64,000 nt of DNA, taken from positions 1,855,820 through 1,919,819 of the forward strand of contig QRDG01000131.1 in the NCBI GenBank assembly GCA_012064385.1, read 5' to 3'. This DNA is from Puccinellia tenuiflora. Its lineage: Eukaryota; Streptophyta; Magnoliopsida; Poales; Poaceae. The notes under the pieces were generated by a model. The model saw only the letters and a program-made list of their open reading frames with translations. It was not told where the DNA came from and ran no database searches. The position numbers and the translations under genes are program-made. This document shows, piece after piece, positions 22,346 through 33,686 of the stretch (positions within the stretch are counted from its first letter, which is position 1; each line of letters opens with the position of its first letter).

Positions 22346-22885
22346 ATGGCTTCCACCGTACTAACCTACCGTCAGGCGGAGGAGCTTTCCGCCTCGAACT
22401 ACCCCTGCCCGCCCGGCTACCGCGTCCCCGCCGGCTGGAGGCTGAGCGCCGGAGGCGTGCCGGTCCCTCCTGTCCCTCAAGGTGTGGCGCGCCGGGCGGC
22501 CATCACGAACCACTACTACCTCGAGCTCACACCGGAGCAGCGGATGGATCCGGGCTGGCATCCCGACTACCGCCCGACTTGGGAAGCCTTCTTCATCAAT
22601 CGACGTGAGAGGGCGCTCGCCAGGTACGAGGGGGATGGCCCTCCTCCTTCGGACTTCAACGAGGCCGGCCGTCAGCTGTGGTGGGCTGGCCGGACTCTCC
22701 AGGGCATTATGAACTACATCATGGCTGGCGATAACCCCCGCCTACGCTACCCTAACATGCAGTCCAGGGGTGCTCACCCGTCGAGGTTCGAGCCACGAGC
22801 GCCGTATGAGTACGATGACATCGACGACGATGATGACGGCGACTACGAGTACGAGTATTATAGGCCTAGGCAGGAGTATGACTAA
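22346..22885 (+). CDS. CACTA-borne ORF of unknown function, 179 residues
   Basis: An intact GC-rich frame with a good start context and an upstream TATA box. The protein begins MASTVLTYRQAEELSASNYP and has a Pro-rich N-terminal third. A tryptophan/aromatic core follows (YYLELTPEQRMDPGWHPDY, WEAFFINRRERALARY, GRQLWWAGRTLQGIMNYIM), then an acidic, Tyr-rich tail with a run of Asp residues. No membrane segment or known catalytic motif is seen. It lies between the transposase and the Ulp1-type gene on the same strand, after a palindrome block. The position suggests the slot of the second regulatory protein (TnpA role: binding the subterminal repeats), but sequence alone does not show this. It could also be a captured host fragment. 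Confidence 0.65.
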   Translation: MASTVLTYRQAEELSASNYPCPPGYRVPAGWRLSAGGVPVPPVPQGVARRAAITNHYYLELTPEQRMDPGWHPDYRPTWEAFFINRRERALARYEGDGPPPSDFNEAGRQLWWAGRTLQGIMNYIMAGDNPRLRYPNMQSRGAHPSRFEPRAPYEYDDIDDDDDGDYEYEYYRPRQEYD

Positions 22886-23790
22886 GATTGTTAGGACAAC
22901 TGATCCACTGTTGTCATTCTGTACCGTATCAAATACACCGTCGAAGTTAGTTTCAGAGTATGTGATCACCATTGCAGTTCTCTTTTATGTGATCATAGTT
23001 TAGGTTACTACTTGCTTTTGAAAACTTGCGACCTAAACTATCGACTTCCGGATATGTGTGTGATATTCATGCATATGTATGCAAAATATTTGGGATCCAC
23101 TGTTGTCATTCTGTACCGTATCCGGTCGATTACCTGAAGGATCCACTGTTGCCATTATGTACTGTTTAGTGAGATATGAATTAAATCAATAGATATGAAT
23201 TAATTCAATAGATATAAATTAATTCAATAGATATAAATTAAATAAATAGATAGATTACATTTTTATCAACAATTTGATATTTTAATTTCATTTTTCTGAT
23301 AAACATATGAAAATATATTGAATTTATAAAATTAATTAATGACTTAATGGAGTTCAAATTCCAAATTTTGTAATTAAATGAATTCACCTATAATCTCAAA
23401 AAAATGAATTGGTCATAAATAGATAGATTACATTTTTATCAACAATTTGATATTTTAATTTTATTTTTCTGACAAACATATGAAAATATATTGAATTTAT
23501 CAGTTTAATGAATTAATTAAGTTCACATTCCAAAAAATTTACTTAAATGAATTCACCTCTAATCTTAAAAAAAAATGACAAAATGGTTAATAGTTTGTAT
23601 AGATAGAATAACTATTATATAAAACAGAAAATGGTTTTGAATTATTTATTCAAATTTAAACACTTTTCATGTTGAAAGTCTTTTCAAATTCAAAACCATT
23701 TGAAATTCATATTCAAACACCTTAATAAGAATAAAAAAGGCGGGAACAACATTCAGAACTGAAAAGTTTGAAAAAAAATTGAAAAAGGAC
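22886..23790. repeat. AT-rich spacer with 173-bp tandem repeat
   Basis: AGATAGATTACATTTTTATC begins copies at 23248 and 23421 (period 173). Short ATAGATATRAATTAA units occur at 23185-23235. There is no gene. GGATCCACTGTTG and TGTACCGTATC also recur around 22900-23150. Confidence 0.7.
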
Positions 23791-23794
23791 TCAT

Positions 23795-23935
23795 TGGTCC
23801 CGGTTTATAGGAAGAACCGGGACCTTTCGTCCCGGTTCGCGCCAGGGCATTAAATTTTCAGGGCATTGGTCCCGGTTCATGCCACGAACCGGGACGAATG
23901 AGGCTTTGGTCCCGATTGGTGGCATCAACCGGGAT
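23795..23935. repeat. Second internal block of CACTA subterminal-type palindromes
   Basis: Three GGTCCCGGTT or GGTCCCGATT motifs, each with an inverted partner, as at the 5' end of the element. The block stands upstream of the Ulp1-type gene. The order (palindromes, then CATAACTGCGCGCCCTTC) resembles the promoter region of the transposase gene. Confidence 0.75.
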
Positions 23936-23999
23936 GGATGAGTCCTGCTACATAACTGCGCGCCCTTCTCCTTCCCCAATCCATCCCAAAATTCGCTAA

Positions 24000-24475
24000 G
24001 GACCGAAACCACGCCGTCAGGCTGCCGCCGTCGACCGTCGTCGCGCCCCTTGGCCCGCTCCTCCTCATCAGCCGTCGCCTCCTTGCCGGCCGCCTCCTCC
24101 TCGCTGGCCTCCTCCTCGCCGGCCCGCGCCGCGCCCCTCGCCCCGCGCTCCTCCTCTCGGGCCGCCTCCTCCTCGCCGGCCCCGTGCCGCGCCCCTTGGC
24201 CCGCTGCTCCCCGTCGGCCGTCGCCTCCTCGCCAGCCGCCTCCTCCTCGCCGGCCTCCTCCTCGCTGACCCACGCTGCGCCCCTCGCCCCGCTCCTCCTC
24301 TCCAGCCGCCTCCTCCTCGCCGGCCCATGCCGCGCCCCTCGCCCTGCTCCTCCTCTCCAGCCGCCTCCTCCTCTCCGGTGGCCTCCTCCTCACCGGCCCG
24401 TGCCGCGCCCCGCTCCTCCTCGTCGGCGATTGCCTCCTCGCCGGCCGCCTCCTCCTCGCCGACATTGTCAGCTAG
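24000..24475. repeat. GC-rich imperfect tandem repeat
   Basis: Irregular repeats of CCTCCTCCTCGCCGGCC and relatives. The long Arg/Gly- or Ser/Ala-rich frames on both strands follow from the repeat and are not genes. It is probably the GC-rich leader or promoter of the downstream gene. Confidence 0.7.
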
Positions 24476-24529
24476 GTTAGGTTTTTAGATATTGTTAGTA
24501 TTTTTGTATTTTTTTTAGGGCATTGCAAT

Positions 24530-24905
24530 TTAGCAAATTGTTAGCATTGTTAGGTTTTCAGAAATTTTAGTTTAATTATCTACTTTACTTTAGCAATTTT
24601 AGTTTAATTAGCAACTTTAGTTTAGCAATTTTAGTATAGTTAGCAATTTTACTTTTGCAATTTTAGTTTAATTAGCAATTTTACTTTAGCAATTTTAGTT
24701 TACCAATTCTAGTTTGCCATTTTCAATTTTAGTTTAGCAATTTTAGTATAATTAGCAATTCTAGTTTAGCAATTTTACTTTAGCAATTTTAGTTTAATTC
24801 ATAATTTTACTTTAGCAATTTTAGTTTAATTAGCCATTCTAGTTTAGCAATGCTAGTTTAGCAATTTTAATTTAATTAGCAATTTTAGTTTACCAATTTC
24901 TATTG
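24530..24905. repeat. AT-rich tandem repeat, AGCAATTTTAGTTTAATT units
   Basis: About 18- to 36-bp units of GCAATTTTAGTTTAATTA and GCAATTTTACTTTA, imperfect, roughly 15 or more copies. No coding potential. From 24906 to 25473 no gene is seen. Confidence 0.8.
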
Positions 24906-25473
24906 TTTCATAGATAGTCACACAATGTGAAAGGAAATGATATTGATCAATATATAGCTAATTTAACGTTATTATATGCTATATAAAATATCATGTATGG
25001 TTATTTTCAATAGCTAAAATAGGAAATGATATTGAGCAATAACTTATTTACTTTTTTTCTGTCAATAATTTTTATTTAGTGGATCATCCTCGCATATGTA
25101 ATATTTAGCTAGTGCAAATTTCAGTGATGTAGCGATGTTGATTTTTATTTAGTGATGTAAATTTCAGTCAAAACTCGACAAACCACGAATGTGCTAAGTG
25201 TTTCATTTTTGTGAGGAGTGATTTACCGCGACATTTTTACCGTGTTGCGGGGGATGAAATCGATGAGCTAGGTCATCGACGATTTAGTCACCTAAGTGCC
25301 GACGATGAGCATAAATCACACATGTTCATAAAAATATATCACCATGACGACGCTTAGAAACAACAGGCGCAGCAACGCGCGCCTTTCCTTGTAGTACCAT
25401 TCTATCCCTACAAGTTTTCTGAACGACACGGCAGAGACGGCACCGAAAATAACTTTCGTATTTTGCAGAAACT

Positions 25474-28400
25474 ATGGAACCACACGGCAGAGATGAAATT
25501 GAGGAAAATATCCTCGAGGATATAATCTGCGGCGATGATGAAACAAGTCACTTTCTGAACGACTCCGGTGAGGGGGATGAGTCTCTCAACGCCTGGAAAG
25601 AGGCCGAACTCGGCATCTCCGATGAGGGAGAAGCCGACAAGGCAGAAGCCGGCGGCTCCGGTGCAACATTGATTATTACAAACTCCGACGAGGTGCATAT
25701 ATATATTTATATTAATTAATTTAGCCTCTGTTGTCCATATACACATATTAACGGTCTTTCTTCTCTTAGCCATCCGGATCGAGCAAATCCTCTGTGAGGA
25801 CGAAACGAGGCCCAACCAAAAAGTTGCAGGACAATATCCGCTACAGGATCGAAGAAGTCGCTGCAGACGGCGAACCCATTGCTCCAATTGATGTTAGACA
25901 AAAATTTGTGAAGCAATGCGGTGTTATTGTTAGGGACTAAGTCCCGATCACCATCCGAGAATGGAATAAGCCAAGGGATCCTAAAGTTAGCTATATCGGC
26001 CCCGAAGGCAAAAGACGCCTTTTTCAAAAGGTCATGGTTAATTCCACATTGCCGTTGCCAGAGGTGGATCCAGAGGAGGGGGAGCCAGATGAGGAGGAGA
26101 TGGATGCCCGAAAAAAAGCTCTAGTAGATAAAGTCAAGGCGTGGGCTCTTAAGAAGATGGCCGAGCTATTCAACAAATTTAAGAAAAGATTGTACACCGG
26201 CTTTATCTTGAAAGATAAAACTCCGGATTTCGATCACGGGTATGAGAAGATAAGAGACTACTGGGAAGATTTTGTGAATTACAAGAAATCAGAGGAAGCT
26301 CAGTTAAAGTCTGCAATAAACAAGGCAAATGCTGCTAAAAAGAAGTACCACCATACTATGGGGGCTGCTGGCTACGCCTGTTCCATGCCTAAGTGGGACA
26401 AACTTGAGGCCGACCTGCTGGCTAAAGGGATCATTCCAGAGCCTATAAAAGAAGGATGGACCGAACGGTCAAGAAATTGGTTTTACGGGCATGGGGGCAC
26501 ATTGGACGCAGAAGGAAAGTGCATATATACCAGAAGACACAAGGATAATCCCCTACTACCCATCGAAGAAATTAGGAAAGCATACAAGGATGTTGAAGAG
26601 GGACGGTTCCGTCCCGATAGAGAGGATGACGAGCTTTCACGCGCCCTTGGGAATAAAGAACATGATGGACGAACACGAGGCACCAAAGGCTCCAAGCCGT
26701 GGGTACATGGGTTTCCCGTGGAAAGGAAAATATTTCCCGATAAAAGTCATCAGAGGAGAAAGGAAAGGGAGGCAAGGGAAGCAATCGCTGCTGCAGACCG
26801 GCTGCGTAATATAGAAGAAACAATTAAGCGGCAGCAGGATCAAATGAAGCGGCATCAGGATCAAATTAACGAACTTAGCCAGCAAGGCACTGCCGGCCTA
26901 TCTCAGCAGCACGTTGTAGAAGCTGCAGTCGATGCTACCGACCCATCATATCGGAAAAGCAGCGTGGCTTCGAGCATGGTCCCGGCTGGTGATGATGATG
27001 CACTGATGACGGATGCTCTTCGTCACTACCCAGTGGATGATATCACGGAGACCACACCTTGTGAGCTACATGTGAAAGTGTTCAGCATAACCATGAAGGT
27101 GGCGGTCGGCTATGCCGTACCAATTGGACCTACACCAACTTTCCATTGCTCCCCGGTTCCTCATGGCTACGCTATTGTCGGGGTGGATGAAGTTAGTAAA
27201 GGATTTGAGGAGCTGAAGCTGGAACACCCTGCAGGTGAAGATGGGGAGGTGGTTGAACTTGGAGAAGCCAGGAAAGGGACTATTCTATGGCCAAAGGAAT
27301 TCATCATGCTTCCAAACTGGCCGCCTCCGCCGCCTCACCACTCTCCACCGCCGCCGCCTCACCACTCTCCACCGCCTCACCACTCTCCACCGCCTCACCA
27401 CTCTCCACCGCCGCCGCCTCACCACTCTCCACCGCCTCAGGCGCCGTCTCCGCCGCCTCACCACTCTCCACCGCCGCCGCCTCAGGCGCCGTCTCCGCCG
27501 CCTCACCAGTCTCCAGAGCAGCCGTCTTCGCCGCCGCGTCAGTCGTCTCAGGCTCAGCGTACCACTGCTGGTACTACAAGGAGTCGTAACCGATCACCGA
27601 AACGTACAAGGTCACCCCTCCCAAAAGTACCTCATAAGAATCTTGCCAAGAGACCTTATGACTATACGGTGGAGGAAAATAAGGCGATCGCAAAAGGGGA
27701 AACGGATAAGTGGTTTGCTAACTTGAAGGTAAAGAAGGCGAAAGCGCCAGAGTTCCCCGACACCCCAGAAGAACATGCCGATGTCGTGAAAATGCTGAAA
27801 AATATGGCCCAACCGCCAAAGCTGACACCAGACTATGACCGCTCTATTCTCAAGTCGGTTCGGGCAAATAAACAGCGGTCGAAGAGTAGTAGTGCAAGCC
27901 GGAAGACAGTTGCCCAGTTAGGAGAACAGCAAAAACAATCGTGCCCCCCGCTCAAAGTGTTTTCCGATACCAAGGTGGGGTCGAGCAAACCTGCGGTCGG
28001 CATCGATCCTGAGTTTGTTGCAACGTACGGAGAAGCAGCCGCTGCTCATGGCTTGTCTATTGCTGAGTACTTAGACCAATTACAATTCCACGAAGAAATA
28101 GTTCCAAAATACAAATACCGGCACGGGCATCCTCTCGTCAAATCTGAGTTAGTCAAAGATCTACCAACAAAAATGCGAAGATTGCATAGTTGATACATGG
28201 CAGCCTCAAAGAAAGGGGAAAATTGGATCTACGTGGGATATAAGAACGAGCATTACGGGCATGGAGATGACGTGGTAATGATTGAATTTTGTGAATTATT
28301 TCAGTTATACCAACAAGCAGCCCTTGACAAAGCTATCATCAGCGCCTATTGTCTGTAAGTATTATTTCTGTAGTTAAGTCTCTACCTAGCTCACCTCGTT

Positions 28401-29398
28401 CATTGCATTTATAATCTTACTCATCACTATATTAATTATGCAGAATGAAGATTCTCCAATGCAAAAGAGGACAAATCTATGACATTGGGTTCGTTGATCC
28501 AAATACCGTTCATGAAAAAAGTCTCCTTGATTTTTACGACGAAACCGAGAATAACTTGGTAAATGTGTTACGGTTCAACGAAATCAAAAGAGAAATATTA
28601 TTTCCTTACAACTTCAAGTAAGTGTTACTGTCTTCTACATATTTTATTTCGCTTAATTTCTCGATGTTAAGTGTATAATTGATGACTTATGCGTGCGCAG
28701 ATTCCACTTTATTCTGCTAATCATTATGCCTGACAAAGGAGTAGTACAAGTCATGGACTCCTTACATAAACCCCTTGAGAAGTGGGCGGACATGCAGGAA
28801 TGCCTCCAGAGGTAATTTCAATCATTATGGCATTATCGGCAACTTTCCGTTCATTTACTGATAGCAAGTAATTAATATATAACTCCTTTATTCATTTTCT
28901 TTGCCGGGCAGGGCTTGGAAACGATTCACCGCCAGGGCTAGGGGTGAATGGGCGGAGGAGCTTACATTTAAACCAATAAATGTAAGTACTACTATCTAGA
29001 TCCGCGCATCTCTTTGATTCTAGTTCAATACCATTACCATTCTTGATTATTATTTTGATTGAACTCTGTTCCCGTAAAGTGTTTGAGCCAGGGAGGTGGG
29101 AATCATTTATGTGGATACTACGTCTGCGAGTTCATTCGTCAGACATGCCGTGAGAAGGGCAGAATCTTAGAACAACTTGAAGTGCGTATGCAATATTCAT
29201 AATCTTAGTTTATTGCCATCAATTCTATTTACTTTCATTCATATATATTGATCCTTTTTTAATTAGATCGAACGGTTGCGGGATGGCCTTCTACCACACG
29301 ATCGCATACGAGCAATTCAAGAGGAAATTGTCGGATTCTTACTTGCAGAGGTCCTAGATCCGAAAGGAGAATACTACTATAAGGTTGAAATTAAATAG
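25474..29398 (+). pseudogene. CACTA second gene: plant transposase-like with Ulp1-type protease domain, eight exons, two nonsense codons
   Basis: Exons fit GT/AG and phase: 25474-25692, 25770-28354, 28444-28617, 28701-28811, 28912-28981, 29080-29181 and 29267-29398 (the long exon may itself be split). The N-terminus is acidic (EENILEDIICGDDE). Next come KKLQDNIRYRIEEVAADGEP, a charged central region and a Pro/His repeat (27322-27520). The C-terminal exons form a Ulp1-type cysteine protease fold: His in KFHFILLII, Asp in VQVMDSL, Cys in NHLCGYYVCEF. Premature stops are TAA at 25938 (in VRD*VPIT) and TGA at 28191 (LHS*YMAA, where the second CACTA has Trp). The catalytic residues survive, so the loss is recent. 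Such protease genes are common partners in grass CACTA and MULE elements; their role is not established. Confidence 0.85.
27322..27520 (+). repeat. Coding minisatellite, Pro-rich PPHHSPPP
   Basis: Repeats of CCGCCTCACCACTCTCCA encode alternating PPPPHHSPPP and PPPQAPSPPP. It is a length-variable linker in the CACTA second gene. In the other CACTA the homologous position is where the Gypsy element sits. Confidence 0.85.
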
Positions 29399-29877
29399 TG
29401 AGAGTGTAAAAGAGATGTATATATGTAGGACGACGAATGAGATGTGTGTAATATATATATTCGTGGCGATGATGTGTAATAGTGGTTCCTCTTATTTAAA
29501 TAGTAGTGGCATTTTTGTAGTTCTAAGAAATATTTAATTTAAGTTTTTTAAACATGCATGCATTTTTCATAATCAAATAGGTCTTATTTTTCTGAACATT
29601 TTGGTATTTTATTCATATTTTTATGAATTACAGAATAAGCAATTTTTGGAATTTTTGGAAAAAGTAAAATCTGACGGGACAATAGTCCCGGTTCGTAATA
29701 CGAACCGGGACCAAAGCCTCCGCCCCTGCTGCCTGTGGCCGGGCCACGTGCCCCCCCATTCGTCCCGGTTGGTGTCCCAACCGGGACTAGCATTCGTCCC
29801 GATTGGATAGTCCCGGTTGGGGAACCGGGACCAATGGCCCAAACCAACCGGGACAATAGGCTATTTTTCCACTAGTG
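29399..29877. repeat. CACTA 3' end with subterminal palindromes
   Basis: An AT-rich trailer, then from 29685 GTCCCGGTTCG/CGAACCGGGAC pairs, GTCCCGGTTGG/CCAACCGGGAC pairs, and the terminal inverted repeat at 29864-29877. It mirrors the 5' subterminal block. Confidence 0.85.
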
Positions 29878-30172
29878 GTGGTGTGAAACTAGCTTTTTTC
29901 TACCCAGCCTGGGTATATATAATCTCATGCAGGGGCCGAGCTAGGTACAAGCTAACGGGGTTTGACACCAATGAATCAATGGGGAGTAATGGAACCGGGG
30001 TGGCTGCAGACACCTGAATATAAAAACCAATGAATCAATGAAAATCCTTGATAAATTAGTAACAGCTATTGATCATTAGTAAAACATGACACCAACTGAC
30101 AAGAAAAAAAAAGGTATATGCTCTTTAAAAAGGAAGTATATACTCCATAGAAAATAACCGTGTACACTGTAC
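29878..30172. repeat. Segmental-duplication DNA, copy A, right piece
   Basis: Bases 29881-30100 match 52270-52489. From 30101 on the match jumps to 53123, so copy A lacks about 633 bp present in copy B. No ORF is supported. It ends inside the AT-rich minisatellite at TAC, the presumed target of the second CACTA. Confidence 0.8.
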
Positions 30173-30689
30173 CACTAGTGGGGATTGGGCCTATTGTCCT
30201 GGGCCGTGAGGGCCATTTGTCCCGGTTGGCCAACCTGGACAGGTCAGGCGGGACTAAAGTTCCAACCTTTAGTCGCGGACATGTTACCAGCCGGGACAAA
30301 TGGCACTCAACCTGGCCGTGCTGGGGGCACACCTTTAGTCACGGTTCATATAATGGGCCGCGACTAATGATTCTCTGCCGCGACAAAGAATTCATTTTGT
30401 TTAGGGTTTAGGGTTTACTAATGATTCTCTGCCGTGGCAGAAATTTGGGCACTTTCTGTGTCGCGGCAGAGAATTCATTTTGTTTTCTTTTATTTTTTTT
30501 CTTCATTTCAAATTAGTTTTCGTATATTTCTACGCTACCACATACCGTACACGTTCATGCATACATAAGATAACTTGTCTTACGGTCGAGCATACAAATA
30601 TATATAACTTTAATAGTTACATGGAGATCACAATTACCGGGACTAAGCCTGTCTATTCGATTACATGGTCGGGGATCATCCGTTGCGCC

Positions 30690-32320
30690 TATTATTCACA
30701 CTAAATTCTCCGGCGTCCTCTACCATCTCTTTCATAAAAAATCCCGCCAGTTCCTCTGCAATTGCTATTACGCGTTTTTCCGGTAGGACCTTTTCCCTCA
30801 TTCTCTCGAACTATATAAGAAAATGAGATCAATATGAACATCAATCATGATAACAAAAAGTGAGGTAATAAAATAATGTTGTGAATGTATTTCTTACGTC
30901 GACTGTATAATCTTTGTGCTCAGTGGTAAACGTGCGAATAAACTCGATGGCTGCCTCACGCACTTTACGAGAATAGAATTGAATCAAAATAATAATCTAG
31001 CATCAAAATAATAACTGTATTGAAACTAGAAGTAAAGAGATGTGCGGTCATATCTCGTACTACTTACCGAGACCGGAGTAAATGTCTGCTTATCACTAAA
31101 TGAACCCGTCACCACACTCTTGAACCGGTTCCAAACCCTGCCCGGCAAAGAAAATGAATTAATGAATGAGTTAATTCATTACCTGATATCTCATGAAATC
31201 AAAGAAAGAGACAGATATAGCGCGAATATTACCTCTGGAGCATGTCCTGCATGTTGCGGAACTCTTCCAGGTTTCTCTTTAATGGGTCCATGACTTGAAC
31301 TATTCCCTTATCAACTCGAATGTCTAGCAGAATCCAGCGAAAGCTGCACATGTTTATATATACGTCAGTAACTCGTCAATTACACTTAACACCGAGTAAG
31401 TAAAAGTGAATGTGTACAACAGAGTAAGACCCTCACTTGAAGTTGTAAGGAAACAATATATGGTCACAGAAATGTTGCTCCGTTAGAAACCTTAGAAGGT
31501 TTTCCGCCGTCTCGTTGTGTTTTGTCGTTAGTGTTTCTATATGTACTTTATCTGGGTCAATGAACCCAACATTATAGATCCTTCTTTTATAAGTCTGCAT
31601 CTTCATTATGTATAATATAGAGTACAAAAGGATATATATAATGAGAATAATTACAAATGCAATGAACTGAACAACTTATATGTAGACAATGAATTCAACA
31701 ACTTACAGACAATAGCAACTCATGAGATATTTGTCGAGGGCGTCGAAATTTTATAACTGGTAGAGTTCTAAAAACTCAACATGGACCTCTTCGGGTCGGA
31801 AGAAGTACTCTTGTGGGACTTTCGCCACGATCATTATTCTGTCCCCCTTTACCTCTCTCAAGTACCATTCATGCAAATTTTGCATGTGTGTTGGCAGTTG
31901 TTTCAACTTCTGTTTGCTGACCAAAGGCTTCCCTGGGACATATGTAGGGACTACATCAGCCGTGGGTAACTTGTCGTCTTGGGAACCTAACAGTTCAGCA
32001 ACAGTCACACCCATAGCGGCCGCCAACTTTACAGCTTCTCCCAAATCCTGCTGCAGCACCCGGGGAACGTCTTTGGATAACACCTTGAGGGGTGGGATCG
32101 ATTGTTTGGCCTGTTCTCTGAGCTGGGGAACGTCCCTTCATTTCCTGCTTGCACTTTCACTTGCTTTGCTCCCGCTTGCACTTTTACTTGATTTGCTCTT
32201 CTCCGCTTCCTTCCGAAGTGTGCGTGCATAGTCATCTGGCTTATGGTGCAACTCATATTGCGATTTTGTGTTTAGAAAATCAAGTGCCCACGCTTTTTGC
32301 TTCTCGGTGTATACCGGGGC
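30690..32320 (-). pseudogene. CACTA-2 second gene, C-terminal exons with dead Ulp1 domain
   Basis: Minus-strand exons correspond one for one with the first CACTA's gene. AELLGSQDDKLPTADVV to VEFLELYQL (about 32080-31750) runs into TAA where the family has Tyr. MKMQTYKRRIYNVGFIDPDK lies near 31600-31435. FRWILLDIRVDKGIVQVMDP is near 31332-31225, with Arg (CGC) for the catalytic His (CAC). RVWNRFKSVVTGSFSDKQTF is near 31142-31070. A shortened exon at about 30980-30905 retains the acceptor GTAAAG but has lost about 30 nt that include the catalytic Cys. The last exon, ERMREKVLPEKRVIAIAEEL, ends NNRRNG at about 30690. It is clearly inactive. Confidence 0.8.
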
Positions 32321-32324
32321 AAGG

Positions 32325-33686
32325 TTTCAGCAAGGTTTCACTGCAAGCACTAAAATAGAAATGTTTTTGGAATTTTGATATAAAGAACAAATAAAGATCA
32401 AGTAAATAAAAGAGTACTACAATAATTGTAGCAAGTAGCCCAATCCTTTTAAGCTCAAAGGACAGGCCGGTTGTGTTACTTATGATGATTAATACGTTCT
32501 CGAGGACACATGGGAGTTCCTTCCTAGCCATTTTCATTGCACGTCGGTGATTAACCTTCAATGTTTTGATAAAATGCTGTGTGGGTGGACCTATGCTAAT
32601 GCACCGCCCTTACTTGGACAAATACAAACTTGTGATTAAACCCCTTGCAAGCATCCACAACTATAAGAAAGTAATTAAGATAAAAACCTAACCACAACCT
32701 TAAACTCCGAAACCTTACACTCCCTAGTGCACTAGTTCACAAATTGGGGTTTAGGTTTCTGTCACTCCTGCAACCCTACCATAAGCAAACTAAATACACC
32801 ATGCATTCCCCTAGGCCCTTTGAAAGGTGAAGTATCATGTAGTCGACGTTCACACGATACCACTAGAGGAATAACACCACAACACAAATCAAACCATTAA
32901 ATATTACTCAACATTATGCAATTACTAGCAACTAGGCTTTCCCCATGTCCTCAAGAACCAAACGAACTACACACAAGACATCATATAGATCGTGATCAGA
33001 GATGATATGAATAAGGGCAACAATCTCATTGCGAAGGTAATTCACCGATAAAACTCTCAAGCATCAACTACAAGTGGTAATCAACACCCGGGATATGATT
33101 CCAATGAACTAACAACAAAACAATGACGATTGCTACATCATGATGAGATGGGACGGTGACGGTGATGATGGTGGAGATGGTGTTGATGATGATCCCGATA
33201 ATGCTTGGCATGATGGCGATGACGATGGCGGCGATTCCCCCCTCCGGGAGGGAAATTCCTCGGCAAATTTCTCCCTGCCGGAGCCCTTCTTCTCTCTGTC
33301 TGGTTTCCGCCTCGTGGAGGCGGCGGAAAAATTCCTCATCGATACTTTCGAAGTTTTTAGGTCAAGGGGTAATAGTACGCCGAAGGGGAGACGGAGAGGG
33401 GCCACAGGGACCAGGGGCAGGCCCCTGCCCCCTGTTGCTCGCCTCTTCGCCCCCTTCTGGCTTCGTGACTTAATTCCCAAAATAATATGCTCTGATTTTT
33501 TCTGGAATTTTTGGGGCTTCCGACGTCAGGTGTCTTGACAGGTACTTTTCTAGCTGATTCCAGGTTCCGGTGGATGCATCTCCAATAATTGCCAAACATG
33601 CAAAATGAGATAAAATAACATAAGTATTATATCAATGAATAAAGATAAATTATGATGTAAAATAGTGATGCAAAATGGACGTATCA
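32325..33686 (-). repeat. Inverted, truncated left LTR
   Basis: Reverse complement of the right LTR: GGACGTATCA ends at 33686, the complement of TGATACGTCC at 40282. The match runs down to AAACCTTGCTGAAA (32325 side). There the LTR stops, and an 11-bp duplication (GCAAGGTTTCA twice, 32319-32340) marks the junction with CACTA-2. It lacks about 40 bp of GC-rich sequence present in the right LTR near 40565-40610, and it has numerous point differences. Confidence 0.9.

Larger units (their letters stand above)
17109..29877 (+). mobile_element. CACTA transposon (En/Spm type), complete, 12.77 kb
   Basis: Begins CACTAGTAGAAAAA and ends TTTTTCCACTAGTG, with one mismatch in the 14-bp inverted repeats. 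It is flanked by GTG (17106-17108 and 29878-29880), a 3-bp duplication as expected for CACTA elements. Copy B has the empty site ACTCAC-GTG-GTGTGAAAC at 52261. It carries three plus-strand genes: TNP2 transposase, a 179-residue ORF and a Ulp1-type gene. Palindromic subterminal repeats lie at both ends and also in two internal blocks. The ends and transposase look intact, so it may be competent or recently active. Confidence 0.95.

Noticed and set aside
24050..24480. Long Arg/Gly and Ser/Ala ORFs on both strands
   Set aside because: Direct result of the CCTCCTCCTCGCCGGCC repeat; all frames are open together.
27235..27726. Plus and minus ORFs overlapping the Pro-rich repeat
   Set aside because: Shadows of the coding minisatellite in the CACTA second gene, whose frame is supported by homology with CACTA-2.
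30398..30416. Telomere-like TTTAGGG repeats
   Set aside because: Only two to three units inside a CACTA subterminal region; far too short for an interstitial telomere tract.
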